NCBI GenBank assembly: GCA_022225965.2 | Contig: JAKJXP020000060.1 | Span: forward strand, 124,001 to 188,000 | Source of the DNA: Diatrype stigma | Taxonomy: Eukaryota > Ascomycota > Sordariomycetes > Xylariales > Diatrypaceae | Length of the DNA stretch: 64,000 nucleotides | Reading direction: 5' to 3' | Shown here: positions 34,882 to 47,788 of the stretch, piece by piece | Position numbering within the stretch: the stretch's first letter is position 1 | Layout: each line of letters begins with the position of its first letter | Position numbers and translations under genes: made by a program | Notes under the pieces: model-generated | Told to the model about the DNA's origin: nothing | What the model saw: the letters and a program-made list of their open reading frames with translations, nothing else | Databases searched by the model: none

Positions 34882-36567
34882 TCACCTTCTGGACAAGCGA
34901 CTCGGGATACGATCGGGGGCATCCCTAGTTCCACCGTGACCAGCATTTTCTGCGCCCCAGCCCCTATCCCGGGTGGTCCTACTACGCGCCTTTTCAGGCG
35001 GGTGTTTACTTTTGCTGCTACTACTGCCCCGCAACAGAGCGGACGCCGTCCGGAAGGGGAACGTGAATACCGCGACGACGGCGTGAACAGGCAGCAGGAG
35101 CGCGGCGGCGATCCACTGGAGGAGCCACGCGAACAGGCCCGTGCCCCTGCTACTGCTGCTGCTGCTGCTGCTGTTCTTGGCCGCGACGGCGGCGAGCGCG
35201 ACCGCGTCCTGCAGCCGGCGGTCGATGTACTCCAGCCGGCCGTCCATCTGGCCCGCCAGGACCGCGAGCTTCTTCTCGTACCGGCGCATGGCGCGGTTCA
35301 TGGCGTCCATCTCCGGCTGCATCGTGCTGCTGATCTCCTGCACCCGCGCGGCCTGGTTCATCCGGCTGCTGGCGGCGGCGGAGAGGCCGCCCTCCTCCCC
35401 CTTGTCGCTGGCGGCGGTAGCGGCGCGCGCTTCGAGATCGTCCAGCCGGCTCGACAGCGCCGCGAGGGCCTCGGCAGAGACTGCTGCTGCTGCGGCCGGG
35501 TTCGGATCGTAGGGGTTCGCAGACACGACCCGCTGCATGCGCAGGGTGCGGCCCCGCACCATTTTGATCAGGTGCGAGACCGGTCGCAGCTCGGCGGCGC
35601 AGAGAAATATCGTCAGGTTATAGTCTGACACGAGCCCTTCCGAGGGCCGGGAGAGTTGGCTGCGGATCGTATGTAGGAGATAGCTGCCGAGAACGGGGAA
35701 GGCGAAGCACCACGCCAACGCTAAAACCTCGTGAATCCGCAGCTCCTTTGCCGCTGCTGTCCGCCGCGCTTCCCATCGGGCGCTGGCCGTCGTCCTGTGA
35801 CGAGGCCTTTCTTTAGACTGCGTCTGCGCGGGCTGGGTTTCCTTTCCGTTCGCCACGCTCTTGTCGGGAGGTTCTTCTCCCGCCAGTTCCCCGTTTTCTG
35901 CGATCTCACCAAGACGCTTGGGCGCGGCTGTGGCCGATGGCGACCCAGCTGGCTCTAGGTCGCTATCCGTCTCCAAGACTTGCGGGCTCACGAGCTCGTC
36001 GTCGTCGTCGTCGTCGTCGTCGCTACTCACCACGCGCACTTGCTGCGTCTCCAGGTACCAGTCCCATGGCTGTGTGACCGACCAGTGGAGCACCACCGCA
36101 GCCAGGCTCAGCAGGATCAAGTCCGTGAAGAAAGATGCGCCGTTTTCGAAGAAAATACCCGCCAGGGCAGGCAGCAGCGCAAAAACGATCGGGAGGTAAT
36201 GCGACGCCTGCCTCGCGTTCGACGGCGAGCCGGCGCTGCCGCTGGGGTGGATGTTGAAGAGGTCCTCCGCGCTGGCCCCTAGGTCCTTCGTCGCATCGTT
36301 GATGCTGTAGTCCGAGAAGCTGGAGCTCCCGCGGCGGATGCCGGCTAGGAGACCGCCTTCGCTGCCGCCAACGCCGCCTCCGCCGCTAGGGCTCGTATCC
36401 AGAGTCGGACGGCGGCGTCGCATCTGCTGCGCTCCCGGATCTATGGTCACGGCACGACGCACGCCGAAACCTGGCGGCGCTGGTGCATGTCCCGCCGCCG
36501 TCGGTGATGTTGGGCGGCGACCTGTTGCGTAAGCGGCGGATGCCGGGGTGGACGTGTCATCAGCCAT
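34882..36567 (-). CDS. Conserved-looking fungal membrane protein of unknown function
   Basis: Intronless, 561 residues, start MADDTSTPASAAYATG at 36567. N-terminal 120 residues are Pro/Gly/Ser-rich. Hydrophobic segments lie at about 125-140 (LPIVFALLPALAGIFF), 146-163 (FFTDLILLSLAAVVLHW), 281-299 (VLALAWCFAFPVLGSYLLH) and 478-504 (LLQWIAAALLLPVHAVVAVF). An Asp8 run (183-190) is followed by an acidic, charged loop to 270; residues 365-460 look like a coiled coil (SSRLDDLEARAA, RYEKKLAVLAGQMDGRLEYIDRRLQ). The layout resembles uncharacterised Pezizomycotina membrane proteins; I cannot name a function. Trinucleotide runs encode the Asp8 and Ser9 tracts and may vary in length between strains. Confidence 0.8.
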   Translation of the reverse strand: MADDTSTPASAAYATGRRPTSPTAAGHAPAPPGFGVRRAVTIDPGAQQMRRRRPTLDTSPSGGGGVGGSEGGLLAGIRRGSSSFSDYSINDATKDLGASAEDLFNIHPSGSAGSPSNARQASHYLPIVFALLPALAGIFFENGASFFTDLILLSLAAVVLHWSVTQPWDWYLETQQVRVVSSDDDDDDDDELVSPQVLETDSDLEPAGSPSATAAPKRLGEIAENGELAGEEPPDKSVANGKETQPAQTQSKERPRHRTTASARWEARRTAAAKELRIHEVLALAWCFAFPVLGSYLLHTIRSQLSRPSEGLVSDYNLTIFLCAAELRPVSHLIKMVRGRTLRMQRVVSANPYDPNPAAAAAVSAEALAALSSRLDDLEARAATAASDKGEEGGLSAAASSRMNQAARVQEISSTMQPEMDAMNRAMRRYEKKLAVLAGQMDGRLEYIDRRLQDAVALAAVAAKNSSSSSSSSRGTGLFAWLLQWIAAALLLPVHAVVAVFTFPFRTASALLRGSSSSKSKHPPEKARSRTTRDRGWGAENAGHGGTRDAPDRIPSRLSRR

Positions 36568-39037
36568 GGTGGATCTGGCAGTGACAGCGCGCCCGCGTGC
36601 ACATATCTCACTCGTCGAGGCGCTTCGAACCCTGCGGCCCCAACAAGAAGATCTTAGCTTAGGTTTTGTTTAGCAGCGACAGAGAGTAGGATATTATGAC
36701 TTTACACATAACGACTTGGTAACGACTTGGGAATGATGGTGATGATGGAAGGAACAAGGATTGCTCGCGCGCTGCAAGACAGGGATTATAATCTGGGGTA
36801 GCATTAATTAACGAAGACCCATCGGTTCCGTTGCTGGTAACGCCAAGGCGGGCCTGTTTATTGGTGGGGCATCATCGATTACTTGCCTTTTGTGCCTACT
36901 AAAGACTCCATTCCATCGTCATCACTGATGAATCATACATACCTGGGTACCTGGCAACCCAACTACCTAGGTACGCAGCACTTGAGCCTAACACCAGGTA
37001 ACACCTAACACTTAACAACTCGAATCATATAGTTACTGGGTACGTCCAGTATCCAAGTAGTTGTCTGGCCACAACTTCCACAGATGTAGCCTCAAAGTCA
37101 CAGCGACGAGGGAGGTCTACTATGAGAACCCTTTTACTACTTGAAGTCGGGTGAAAGAGAGAATTGATTACCTAGGTAGATAGGAGGTGCTAATCGAACT
37201 ACTACGTATGTAGTAGGTAAGTACAGACAACTAGTAGGGCAGCGCCCAAGAACTGTGCAGCCATATCGGACTTATATACGAAATCTACGCAAGTAGGCCC
37301 CGATATCATAATTGAGTCGACTTTCGAGGTGGATTCAACATAAAACATCTAAACTGCCTACTTCATCAAGCTACTTACTATTGCTGAAGTTTGGAAACTT
37401 CCTGCGCCAGTTGGATAGTTTTAACTTTTGTCAAGGTGCAACCCGAAAGTGAATGCTGGCAGTCCACCAGGGTGATAGTATGTCATCTCACCTAGCCACC
37501 AAGTCACGAGATTTAGCCCACGAGTTCAAGCTATGCGATGGCAGTCGGCAAGAGAAACTGAAGATACCTTATATTCATCCTATGTAGCCAGCAAAAGAAG
37601 ACATAACGGCGCTCATGGCAGACGTCCTCTATCGCTTGCTCGGTCGGTAGCATTCGGGGTAGGTGGAATTCCCCATCCCGTGGGAGGCAATGCCAGTGTT
37701 ACCCCCATTTGGTCCGGATTTCCACCTGAAAATCCCTTCCGGGGGAAACAGGCCTTCCGGTTAGTTGCTAGGCAGCGACGCAGGCGAACCACCCCCCTGC
37801 CAGATCTCGGAGGCTCCGGCTCTTTGGACTCGAGGACGGGGGAGCTCTCTACCACATCGGCGCGAGTCTCTGGCCACCATGCCACCAGTCTACCAGCAAC
37901 CCACGGGATCTAATTGATAAACTCAGGAGCGCCGGCCTTCTCTGGACCAATTGTGATGGTGAAACCCTTTGGGGGCGGCGACAGGTTACTCTCCCGTCTG
38001 CGCAGTCCTGAACATCCGGGTTCCGCCCCATGGCGCACGGGGACTCTGCTAAGCACCGGTTATGTATAGAACGGTCCTCGGAAGGTCCTTTGCCATGGGT
38101 ATTCATCGGATTTCTGTCAGGGGTCCTACGGTGAGCCGGACTTATGTAGGCTCATGATCGTTCTCATGTTGCCATCAGCAATGGTTTCCGTTCTTCCATA
38201 TTTATTTCCTCACATGAACCAAACAAGCATCATATTTCACTCAATAGGAAATATCTATGAGCTGGAGTTACCAGTACTTAACAGACATTGCCATCGGGAA
38301 ACTGTCTGATGAAACACGAGATACGAAGCGATGTGAAGGTATATCGGTGACTTCCAAACAGTGCCAGAAGTCCAGGATTTCTCATGATCTCAACTACCGC
38401 AAAGCTCAAAATATGGTTCGATGCAATCTCTTGATACCCTATCACTCCTAGGCACGCAATTTGTGTAAGGCAAGCTATCACCATCGGACATAAACAACGC
38501 CTGACAAATCATCCACTATGATACGGGACCAAAAGCCACAAAACCCAGAAAAACCACTTGACCTATTTAGTCCCACCAAGCTTCTTCACAGAAAATCGAA
38601 AATTTTTAGTTGAAGATGCAAGGTTGTCGGTTGTTGAAGGTGAAAAGTGCTTGCACTTATCCACTTTAACAGCAGTCCTTATCCTTATCGCCCTTATCAG
38701 CCCGAACTTTGGAAGCTTAATTTCTACCCGCGTCAAGCACAAACGCCCACCACCATTGAGATTGAGGTGCCGACCGCGTCCAATTTACCTCCAAACGTGC
38801 GACACCCCGACCCGACACCTTCACCGTCATTCATTACAATTTGCAACCCCCCCAGTGGATTACGAGTCGATTGCACATACTAACAGGATCCGCAACCAGC
38901 ACTTCCATAAATACGCATATAGCAGCAATCCCAGTCGCTTGATCCCACCCTGGTGTATTCGATCGTCAGTCGAAAAAAATTCCACTCCCACAACACACAA
39001 ACCACACTAAAAAAACCACCAAAAAAGCATCGACACC
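36568..39037. other. 2.5-kb divergent intergenic region, no supported gene
   Basis: Separates the membrane protein gene (-) from rim1 (+). Exact TACCTAGGTA copies at 36964-36973 and 37169-37178. A GC-richer island at about 37600-38110 has open frames on both strands (126 and 90 codons) without recognisable content. The 150-codon ORF just before rim1 is probably leader sequence. Confidence 0.6.
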
Positions 39038-39761
39038 ATGTCCTTCCTTGCCCGCCGCGCAACCGCCGCCGCACCACGCCTATTGGCGGGGGCTGCGACT
39101 CGCCCCTTCTCGGCCTCGGCCCCCCGCGACATCGCTAAGATCACCCTTGTCGGCAACCTGGCTGCGACGCCCGAGGTCAAGGCCACGCCCTCCGGGAAAG
39201 AAGTCATCGAGTACGCCGTCGCGAGCAACGAGGGGTCGGGCGACAAGCAAAAGACTAGCTGGTTCAGGGTCTCCGCCTTTGTAGACAATGATCTGCGTCG
39301 TGACTTCCTGACTAGCTTGCCTAAGGGGTACGTATATTGCTTGCGGTGATTATGGAATGTGCGGGGATTACGATCGCATTGTAGTAGAGAAAAGGCAGAG
39401 AGAAAGCAGAGAGAGAATGTGAAACGAATGGAAGCGATTGATCCGTCCAGGTGCAGGTGGACGTGGAGGTGGAAGTGGATGCGGACCTGGGTTGGAATAG
39501 GAAAGCTGACATGGAATTCCGACCTGCAGTTCTACCGTCTACGTCGAGGGCGACGCCTCTATTAGAATCTACCCCGACCCCGACCATGAGGGCAAGCAGA
39601 AATCTGCCCTGAACATCTACCAAAGTGAGTAACCCTCGCATCGAGACAAAAAGGTCTCTTCACTCATATGTAGAGAACACACTAACCGAATCGCTACAGG
39701 AAACCTTCAGGTCCTCCGCCGACCCAGTGCTCCTGCTTCTGAAGGTCGTGATCATGAATAG
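39038..39761 (+). CDS. rim1: Mitochondrial single-stranded DNA-binding protein
   Basis: Three exons: 39038-39327, 39530-39624, 39700-39761; 148 residues. The start MSFLARRATAAAPRLLAGAA is a basic, Ala-rich mitochondrial targeting sequence. The OB-fold follows: ITLVGNLAATPEVKATPSGK, EVIEYAVASNE, KTSWFRVSAFVDNDLRRDFL, then across the first intron LPKG-STVYVEGDASIRIYP, and SALNIYQ-RNLQVLRRP across the second. This matches bacterial-type SSB/yeast Rim1, which coats single-stranded mtDNA during replication. Length and targeting signal fit. The short third exon is easily missed. Confidence 0.94.
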
Positions 39762-40183
39762 GGGGGATGAGTGAACAAATGAACGAATGACTGCTGCCGC
39801 TGCCGCCGCGGACGCGTTGGAGGTGGTGGAAATGTACGAATATGGCTTTCCATGCCAGTCGAATCGAGTCACACGAGAGTCGCGCGTAGTGGCCAGCCCT
39901 GGGATCTGGGTTTCTCTACTCTCACGAAGATAGTCTACTCGTTTCAGTTGTCAATGTCAGGGCTAGAGGCGTATTTGGGAATTGCCTGTGTATTAAATGT
40001 ATGCCGAGATGAGACGAGACGAGTGTGACTAATACCGAGTTATGAATTTCAATATACTTCCTGTCCTGCCACACTATGTGCTTCCTTGCCCCTACAATTA
40101 CGCGAATGTCTGGTAAGTGATCATCTCGGCAAGCGGAAATCTCCTCAGTCGCAAAGGCTCAGCGCTAAATAGTGCCTAGTACA
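39762..40183. other. Intergenic region, nothing seen
   Basis: About 420 bp after rim1; presumably its 3' region and the promoter of the following orphan ORF, if that is a gene. Confidence 0.5.
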
Positions 40184-40597
40184 ATGACATTGAACGACTT
40201 CGAATTCGACGCAAGTACATGGTTCATCCTGATGTCGTATACTGAAACAGCCATAAAACTGAGTGAAACCCTAGCCAATGGCTGGCATTGGCATCTGAAT
40301 AGGCGGATGCTACCGTACTTATTATATGACCTGCTCGGGATTCCAAATGCTGGTTGGATATACTGCATTGCCTATTTCGGGACAATGGCTCAGTCCGTAA
40401 TTAGAATTATACGGCCGGATGCCTTCGGGTCCCTTCCGCTGGACACTTGGGGGGCCTTACTTGACTTTCGCCGGGGGGATATTGACCAACCGTATACCGA
40501 GAGGGGAGCGCGGTTTTGGGATAGGATAATGGAAATTGATACGGCTCATTATAATCTAGATGAAGCCATTGACACCGTGGTGTATTCAGCTCGTTAA
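40184..40597 (+). CDS. Orphan ORF, possible small protein
   Basis: 137 residues from ATG at 40184 (MTLNDFEFDASTWFILMSYT) to TAA at 40595-40597. The composition is protein-like: balanced hydrophobic and charged residues, many Trp/Tyr (WHWHLNRRMLPYLLYDLLG, GWIYCIAYF), and a charged C-terminal half (ALLDFRRGDIDQPYTERGARFWDRIMEIDTA). No signal peptide, clear membrane helix or known motif. I do not recognise it. It may be a lineage-specific gene, or the surviving exon of a decayed one. Codon use is less GC-rich than in neighbouring rim1 and ADE6. Confidence 0.5.
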   Translation: MTLNDFEFDASTWFILMSYTETAIKLSETLANGWHWHLNRRMLPYLLYDLLGIPNAGWIYCIAYFGTMAQSVIRIIRPDAFGSLPLDTWGALLDFRRGDIDQPYTERGARFWDRIMEIDTAHYNLDEAIDTVVYSAR

Positions 40598-42074
40598 AAT
40601 CACTAGGAAGATACTTGACTATACCTTAATTATCAAGATATAAGTTGCGTATTTCCTACTGGTGGCTCAGCTACAAAGGTTGATCATTTACATACCCTTG
40701 GTTATGCGGGGACTAGTCTTTCCCCTATTTCCCTCTCACAAGTGTACCAACATTACCTCACTCGAGGTCAAATCATTCACGAGTGACGAGATACAGAATT
40801 GTCTACCAAATGGGCTTAGACTTGTATAATAATCCGACTATATCATCCTATAATATTCTTTAGGTTTGAAATCGACTCGGATGGATGATCTTATTACTTG
40901 CTATCTTCTGTGTAGAATAGACGAATGGGCATGTGCTTCTATTAACAGTTATAAGTCAATAGAACATAATACCAGTAAACATATCCATTCTTCTCTCTAC
41001 GCACCTACCGGGTTATATGACACCTATTACCCACATAGAAAAAGCGTAGGGACTTCGTGAACGGCCGTGCCAAGACCTACTTTCTAGTAACGACTCACGA
41101 TATAATTATGGTGGCTCTTTTTGATATCGAGCGCAAAATATTAGTAGAGTAAATAGCCGTGCCCATCGATGTTCAGAGAATTATATTAATTAGTCTTCTG
41201 GGCTTTCTGCGCATGACACGATAAGAATTCGTGAATAGTATCACTGTGCTGCTAGTCTCGATGGACGATTATGATGGTTTTACCAGGGTCTCTTGTTCAT
41301 CTAATTCAGTATCTGTTCCTGTGGATACTTGTGCTCTCTATTACTGTACTCGAGCATGGTTTTCTTCTGTGATTACCAACGCGCTCTTGGAGTAGCAGTA
41401 AGTGGTTCCTCTACAGCGATTCCGCAGGCACACACCAACACATTGTTAATGGCATGGAGACTTCCAAAAACGTTGAAAAAGCATGTCCTCACAAAAGAAG
41501 CGAACGCATACTCATGGTGAAGGGGTCCAGCCATAGCGATGGTCACACTTACCTAAGAAGGAGAGTCAGGGAAAGAGGTCGACATTGCCTTCTGCAACAA
41601 TACCAAATAACTAAAGACATTGTCGTAAGCTTTGATAGGTTGATTAACGTCACATGTGAACTCCTGTTTCTGCCGTGGAGGATGAACCTACATACATTTT
41701 AGACCATTTTGCTTCAGTTCTATTTGGAGCTTTCAAAAAGAAATATCAACCCTCAAGCAACTAGGCATTGTATTACCCTTGCAAGCACAAGCTGCGAGGG
41801 CATTTTTATTGCGTATTTAGTTGTCGAATATAAGGAAGCAACGTTAAACTGCGCTGCAACGTTCAACTGCGCCTGCTTCGTAATTTATAGGACGAGAATT
41901 TTGGCGCTAAAGCTGGGGCTTAGCGCTGTTCTGGAGTGCCCCGCCCCCACCTCAATGACGATAAAGGGTCCCAAGTATCAGCGCAAGCCATAAAAAAGTT
42001 ACTTAGCAAGTTACAAAAACTTCAACCTCCGTTTCGGAAAGTCCATTGGGAGAGATCACAGCTCGTCTGCCACC
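40598..42074. other. Intergenic region upstream of ADE6
   Basis: About 1.5 kb, moderately AT-rich, without a supported gene. The last few hundred bases should be the FGAM synthase promoter; no recognisable purine-responsive TGACTC box was noticed. Confidence 0.6.
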
Positions 42075-45000
42075 ATGGGGTACGAGGTTCTGCTTGGTGA
42101 GTCGTGTTTCACGGCTTCTGAGGCCCAGAAGCTCTCCGTACAGATAAACCAGAAGAGCGATGTCAAGGTGCGACAGATTCGCGGGCAGTGGCTCTATTAT
42201 GTCGACTTGGAGAGCAAAGGCAGTGGCGGCATAGAGAACACCCTCGAAAGGGTCAAACAATTGGTTCAGGCCTCGAACTTGCCCGCCAGCGGACCACCCT
42301 CGAAGTCCTCCGACGAGAGCGGGAAGACCCTTATTCTTTACATCACCCCCCGAAACACACCCTCGCCATGGAGCTCCAAAGCAACGAGTATCGCCCAGGT
42401 CTGCGGGGTGAAGGCGCGTGTCGAGAGGGGCCGGGTCGTGACCATTGAGTTCGAGGAACCATTCGACGGCGAATCGACATCTTTCAAGGACGCGCTCCAT
42501 GACAGGATGACCGAGTCCTTTGATGAGTCGGCACCGCAAGCCGCTACGATGTTCGCCGAAGGGGCTAGGGGGGAGCTTGTCGTCGTTGACATCCTCGCGG
42601 ACGAGAGAGGGCCCCTGGCCGCTCTGCAAGACTACAATAAGGAGCAGGGACTTGGCTTAGACCTGCCCAACATGGAGTACCTCGTGGAGCAGTACAAAGC
42701 TCTGGGAAGATCACCTGTACGAGGCCATCCGCTCTTTCGAGCTTGTAATGTGGAAACCAGACTGTTGACGCCTTTCGTTGCAGAATGATGTCGAGCTCTT
42801 CATGTTTGCCCAGGTCAACTCGGAGCATTGCAGACATCATGTCTTCAACGCCTCCTGGACCATCGACGGCGTAACCAAGGGAATGAGCCTCTTTGCGATG
42901 ATCAAGCATACCCACAAGAAAACCCCCGAGTTCGTGATCAGCGCATACTCCGATAATGCTGCCGTGTAAGTACTTGAATCCTCTGCTACGCTCAGGTTCA
43001 GCAGAAGGAGGTACTGACTGCTATTGATCTAGTATGTCGGGAGACGAGGGCAACTTCTGGGCACCAGAGTACTCGTTGAAGAGTTGGAAGCTCAATAAGG
43101 AGGTTGTTCAGCCTCTCATCAAAGTGGAGACCCATAATCATCCCACTGCTATATCGTGAGTGATTTCCGGAGTCAACTTTGCAACCCTGGATGATTCGGA
43201 TAGTTCTCAGCTGAACACGACGTGGCGCGCTGTGATATGTCCCGATAGCTTGTGAAGATTGCTTGACGGACCCCTGCCATCCTCCCAAACCTCCTCTTGC
43301 CCCTCAATTCCGGGATCAAGAATGTGGTTGCTGACGGCTGGTTCTGTAGACCGTTTCCAGGAGCAGCCACCGGAAGTGGTGGTGAGATCCGTGACGAAGG
43401 CGCCGTAGGAAGAGGCTCGACACCCAAAGCAGGACTCTGTGGCTTCTGGGTCTCGGATTTATTGATACCCGACAACAAGCAGCCTTGGGAGCTCGACATA
43501 GGAAGACCTGGACACTACGCTTCGAGTCTTGACATAATGCTGGAAGCCCCGATTGGTTCAGCTCGCTTCAACAATGAATTCGGTCGGCCTAGCCTTACGG
43601 GCACTTTCAGAACACTCCTGACCAAGGACAACGATTCAGAAGGTGCTGAGTACAGAGGCTATCACAAGCCAATCATGGTTAGTATCATCAAAGCGTGGGG
43701 CTGATGAAGCAAGCCCCTTAAATTACCTCTTTTCTAGGTTCCAATCCTCGTTGCTTTGAGAAGTGGAAGAAAAAAACTGACGTGAACATCTGCAGATTGC
43801 TGGTGGTATTGGCAGCGTGCGACCTCAGCATGCTATTAAGGACCCGGCCTACGTCCATGATGGTGCTCATGTAAGAACCCTTCTCTAAACTAAGATGAGA
43901 GATACAAAGCCCCTTAGGCGACTGAAAAATCATCACCACCTTGTTTTTGTAAAACCTAAAGCTCCTGTCTGTAACTGACCGTAATTGTCATAGGTCATTG
44001 TTCTTGGAGGTCCCGCTATGCTCATTGGGCTGGGTTAGTATATTCTCAACGAGTTGGTAAGATAATCACTATGGTAATAATTGCTAACCCTTCTATAATA
44101 TAGGTGGTGGCGCAGCGTCATCTAATACGGGATCGGAGGCTTCAGCGGATCTCGACTTCAACAGTGTGCAACGCGGTAATCCCGAGATGGAACGACGCGC
44201 GCAGATGGTGATAAATACTTGCGTCGCGTTAGGTCAGGAGAGCCCGATTGCTTTCATACATGATGTGGGTGCCGGTGGACTCTCAAATGCGATCCCTGAA
44301 CTCGTCAAGGACGCCGGCTTCGGAGGAAAGTTTGAACTCCGACAAGTCGAGAGCGCCGACAATTCCATGTCACCCCTGCAGATCTGGTGTAACGAAGCTC
44401 AGGAGAGATACGTACTCCTCGTCAACAAGGATGCGCTGAACCGGTTTTCGAGCATCTGTAGGAGGGAGCGCTGTGGGTTCTCGGTGGTGGGAACTGTTAC
44501 TGCCCCAGATGATTACGGTAAGGCCGACCTGGTCTTGACGGATCGCGAGCCGACCACCCAGCCTCCTATCGACCCCATAAACTTGCCAATGGATGTTCTA
44601 TTCCCGCCAGGGCGAAGGATATCAAAGGAAGTTCAGACGGTCAAGAAGAATCTCAGCCCCTTTAGCGCCCCAGACAGTCTCAAGGAGCAGCACGGGATCA
44701 CGGACCTCGGTGATATGGTAGCAAAAGCCACAGAACTGGTCTTCTCACTCCCATCTGTGGGTTCCAAGATGTTCCTTATCACCATTGGCGATCGCAGCGT
44801 TGGCGGCTTGGTAGCGAGAGACCAACTCGTTGGCCCATGGCAGACACCCGTGTCAAATGTCGCTGTGACCCTGACTAGCTTTAACCTTGATGGCAAAACT
44901 CATCGAGGTGAGGCCATGGCAATGTACGTCAAATATTCCTTTACCATTTCTCTTGAAATCTTGGGGCACTTGAAGAAACAAGATGCGACTGTTTCGCTTT

Positions 45001-47156
45001 TTCCCGAACGGTATATATGCTGACTTTTATGCTTAGGGGAGAAAAGCCAAACCTGGCTTTGATCTCAGCTGGTGCCTCAGCTCGAATGGCTGTTGCCGAA
45101 AGTTTGATGAACCTGGGTGCTGCAGACATAAAGCCTGGTTCTATGAACGGCGATCTGAAGCGTGTAAAACTTTCGGCCAACTGGATGGCCGCTGTCAATC
45201 ACCCGGGAGAGGGCGCTGAGTTGTACGAAGCCGTTCAAGCCATCGGCTTGGATCTTTGCCCCCAGCTGGGAATTTCTATTCCCGTAGGCAAGGACTCGAC
45301 ATCCATGAAAGCATCATGGAAGGACCGGGAAACTGCCGAGTCGAAGAGTGTCACGGCCCCTGTGTCCCTAGTCATTTCCGCTTTCAGTCTCGTACAAGAC
45401 GTGCGCAGCACCTGGACTCCGCAGCTCCGGCGCGTTGAGGACGTTGGCGAGAGTGTTCTTCTCTACGTTGATCTTGCGAATGGACGCCAGGCCATGGGCG
45501 GTTCGGCATTAGCGCAGTGCCTTGGGCAGATCGGCAACGAAGCCCCTGATGTGCGCGACGTTGACTTGATACGTGATTTCTTCGATGCAATGTGGCAACT
45601 CCATCAGGTCAGTTTATCTATATATTTAATTTCTGGCGGCTTACTACTCCCCCCAACAAACATCATCTTGAACATGTGCTGATCCAATATACAAATAGGA
45701 GGACATTGTGCTCGCCTACCACGATCGATCAGATGGAGGACTGCTGACCACCGTCGCCGAGATGATGTTCGCCGGCCGCTGTGGCGCCGAGATCGCCGTC
45801 GACAGCCTCGCGACCTCGGAGTCCGGGGTGCTCGACGCGCTCTTCAACGAGGAGCTCGGCGCCGTGTTCCAGATCCGCAAGGGCGACGAGAACCGGTTCC
45901 GGTCGTGCTTTGCGACCTGCGGCCCGCCCGCCGGCCTGATCCGCACCATCGGCTACGTCCGGCCGACGGCGAAGCAGTCCCTGCTCGTCAAGTACCGATC
46001 TAGGGCCGTGCTCGACCTCGGCCGCGCCCAGCTCCAGCGCTGGTGGTCCCAGACCTCCTTCCAGATGCAGCGCCTGCGCGACAACCCGGCCTGCGCCCAG
46101 TCCGAGTTCGACGCCCTCGCCGATGACCGCGACCCCGGCTTGCACTATAAGCTGTCGTTCAACCCGGCCGACATCGGTCTCCCGGCTATGATTACCCTCA
46201 AGGGCCTGGTTTCGCGACCGAGAGGTTAGTGCTCTTTTCGTTGAAATTTATGATGACTCTAGGATATGTTTTGGATGGGCGCTGACTCCTCACTACCTGT
46301 TTTAGTGGCCATATTGCGGGAGCAGGGCGTGAACGGATATGCCGAGATGGCATTTGCCTTCCACGCAGCAGGTTTTGACGCTGTCGATGTCCACATGTCT
46401 GAGATCTTAGACGGACTTTCGTTAGAAGGATTCCGTGGTATAGCTGCCTGTGGTGGCTTTTCGTATGGGTAAGTAACTTTACCAGTTCGGCGCTATTCTT
46501 GCGCATACTCTGTCTATGAGTTACTGGTAACTAATACTTATCATAGTGATGTTCTTGGCGCTGGAAACGGATGGGCTCAATCCATTCTCATGCACGATGC
46601 TGCACGGAGGACGTTCGAGAACTTCTTCAAACGACCGGACACCTTCTCATTCGGTATATGCAACGGCTGCCAGCTGCTCACGCGGCTCAAGGAGCTCATA
46701 CCGGGTGCTGAGGGCTGGCCTACGTTTGTCGAGAACACGAGTTCACAATTCGAAGGCCGGGTCTCCATGGTCCGCATCGAGGACCAGGGCAAGGATTCCG
46801 TCTTCTTTTCCGATATGGCGGGGTCGGCGCTGCCAATCGTGGTGTCGCACGGAGAAGGACGTGCTTCGTTTGCCGGGGCTGGCGATCTCGAGGCGCTCGA
46901 GAAGGCAGGGCTCGTGCCCCTCCGCTACGTCGACAACTACGGCCGCCCGACCGAGGCGTACCCAGCCAACCCCAACGGCTCACCCCGCGGCATCGCAGGA
47001 GTCCGCAGCCGCGACGGCCGCGCCCTCGCCATGATGCCCCACCCCGAGCGCACCATCATGGGTGACGTCGCGTCCTGGAAGTCCGACGGCCTGCGTGATA
47101 ACCAGTACGGCCCCTGGTTCCGGCTGTTCCTGAACGCGAGGAAGTGGGTGGGCTGA
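42075..47156 (+). CDS. ADE6: Phosphoribosylformylglycinamidine (FGAM) synthase
   Basis: Fourth step of de novo purine synthesis: FGAR + ATP + glutamine to FGAM. Eleven exons: 42075-42716, 42784-42965, 43033-43155, 43350-43677, 43796-43870, 43994-44033, 44104-44923, 45037-45607, 45699-46224, 46306-46468, 46547-47156. They sum to 1359 residues, essentially the size of yeast Ade6. Every join keeps frame. Motifs: [17 protein letters not shown] in the linker region; [21 protein letters not shown] and [13 protein letters not shown] in the first AIRS-like half; [26 protein letters not shown] in the second half; and a C-terminal class I glutamine amidotransferase with nucleophile Cys in [10 protein letters not shown] and the His-Glu pair in [11 protein letters not shown]. 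Start context CCACCATGG is a strong Kozak match. Exon 6 is only 40 bp. Confidence 0.97.
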
Positions 47157-47788
47157 CTAGGGTAAGCGGATTCAAAGGCGGGCTACCTAGGTGCCTCATC
47201 TTCTCATGTTCAATGCGAGCAAAAACATTGGATCGACAGTGTAGGTAACTACCTAGGTAGTTCGTGGACTGATTGATTGGCTGGCGTTCGTGTTTTGACA
47301 TTTTCAAGAGGGGGTAGGGTCGGGCTAGAGAGATAAACCAAAGAAAATGGAAAGAATGGATGGGATGGATGGACCAGAAAAGGAAGCAAGGAAGGAAAGA
47401 ATGTGCAATTGTACTAGATGAATGAAAAGATGAGAGCAATCCCTAGAAATGTGTCTTCGGGGCACACTCACGCCCCCTTTACCTGTGTAACACGCTACAT
47501 GGCTCCACGTTTCTTACTGAAGTTTCTATCAATACGCCCAGGTACAATGCAGGACAATTAGCTGTGAAGCCTTCACTGTTTTTCATGATATGATATAGGT
47601 GCAAGACCGCATTCGCAGATGAAAAAAATCCTGAATGTCAATAATATGAAACGCTGGTTAGAAATAGCAACTGCGGAGATAACCTAAAGCCTCCTAATAC
47701 AACCCAGGCTGAAAAAACATTAAAAAATACAGAGCATTGCATCGAGCGTTTGTGTGCTGATGGCATAGCATATGACACGGCCCATCCT
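47157..47788. other. Intergenic region, nothing seen
   Basis: About 630 bp between the convergent ends of ADE6 and the GMC oxidase gene. Contains an exact TACCTAGGTA at 47250-47259. Confidence 0.6.

Noticed and set aside
34864..35628. 254-codon + strand ORF
   Set aside because: Antisense of the membrane protein gene at 34882-36567; composition follows its repeats.
37533..38110. ORFs of 126, 90 and 85 codons on both strands
   Set aside because: Overlapping open frames in a GC-richer island with no recognisable protein; evidence too weak for a gene.
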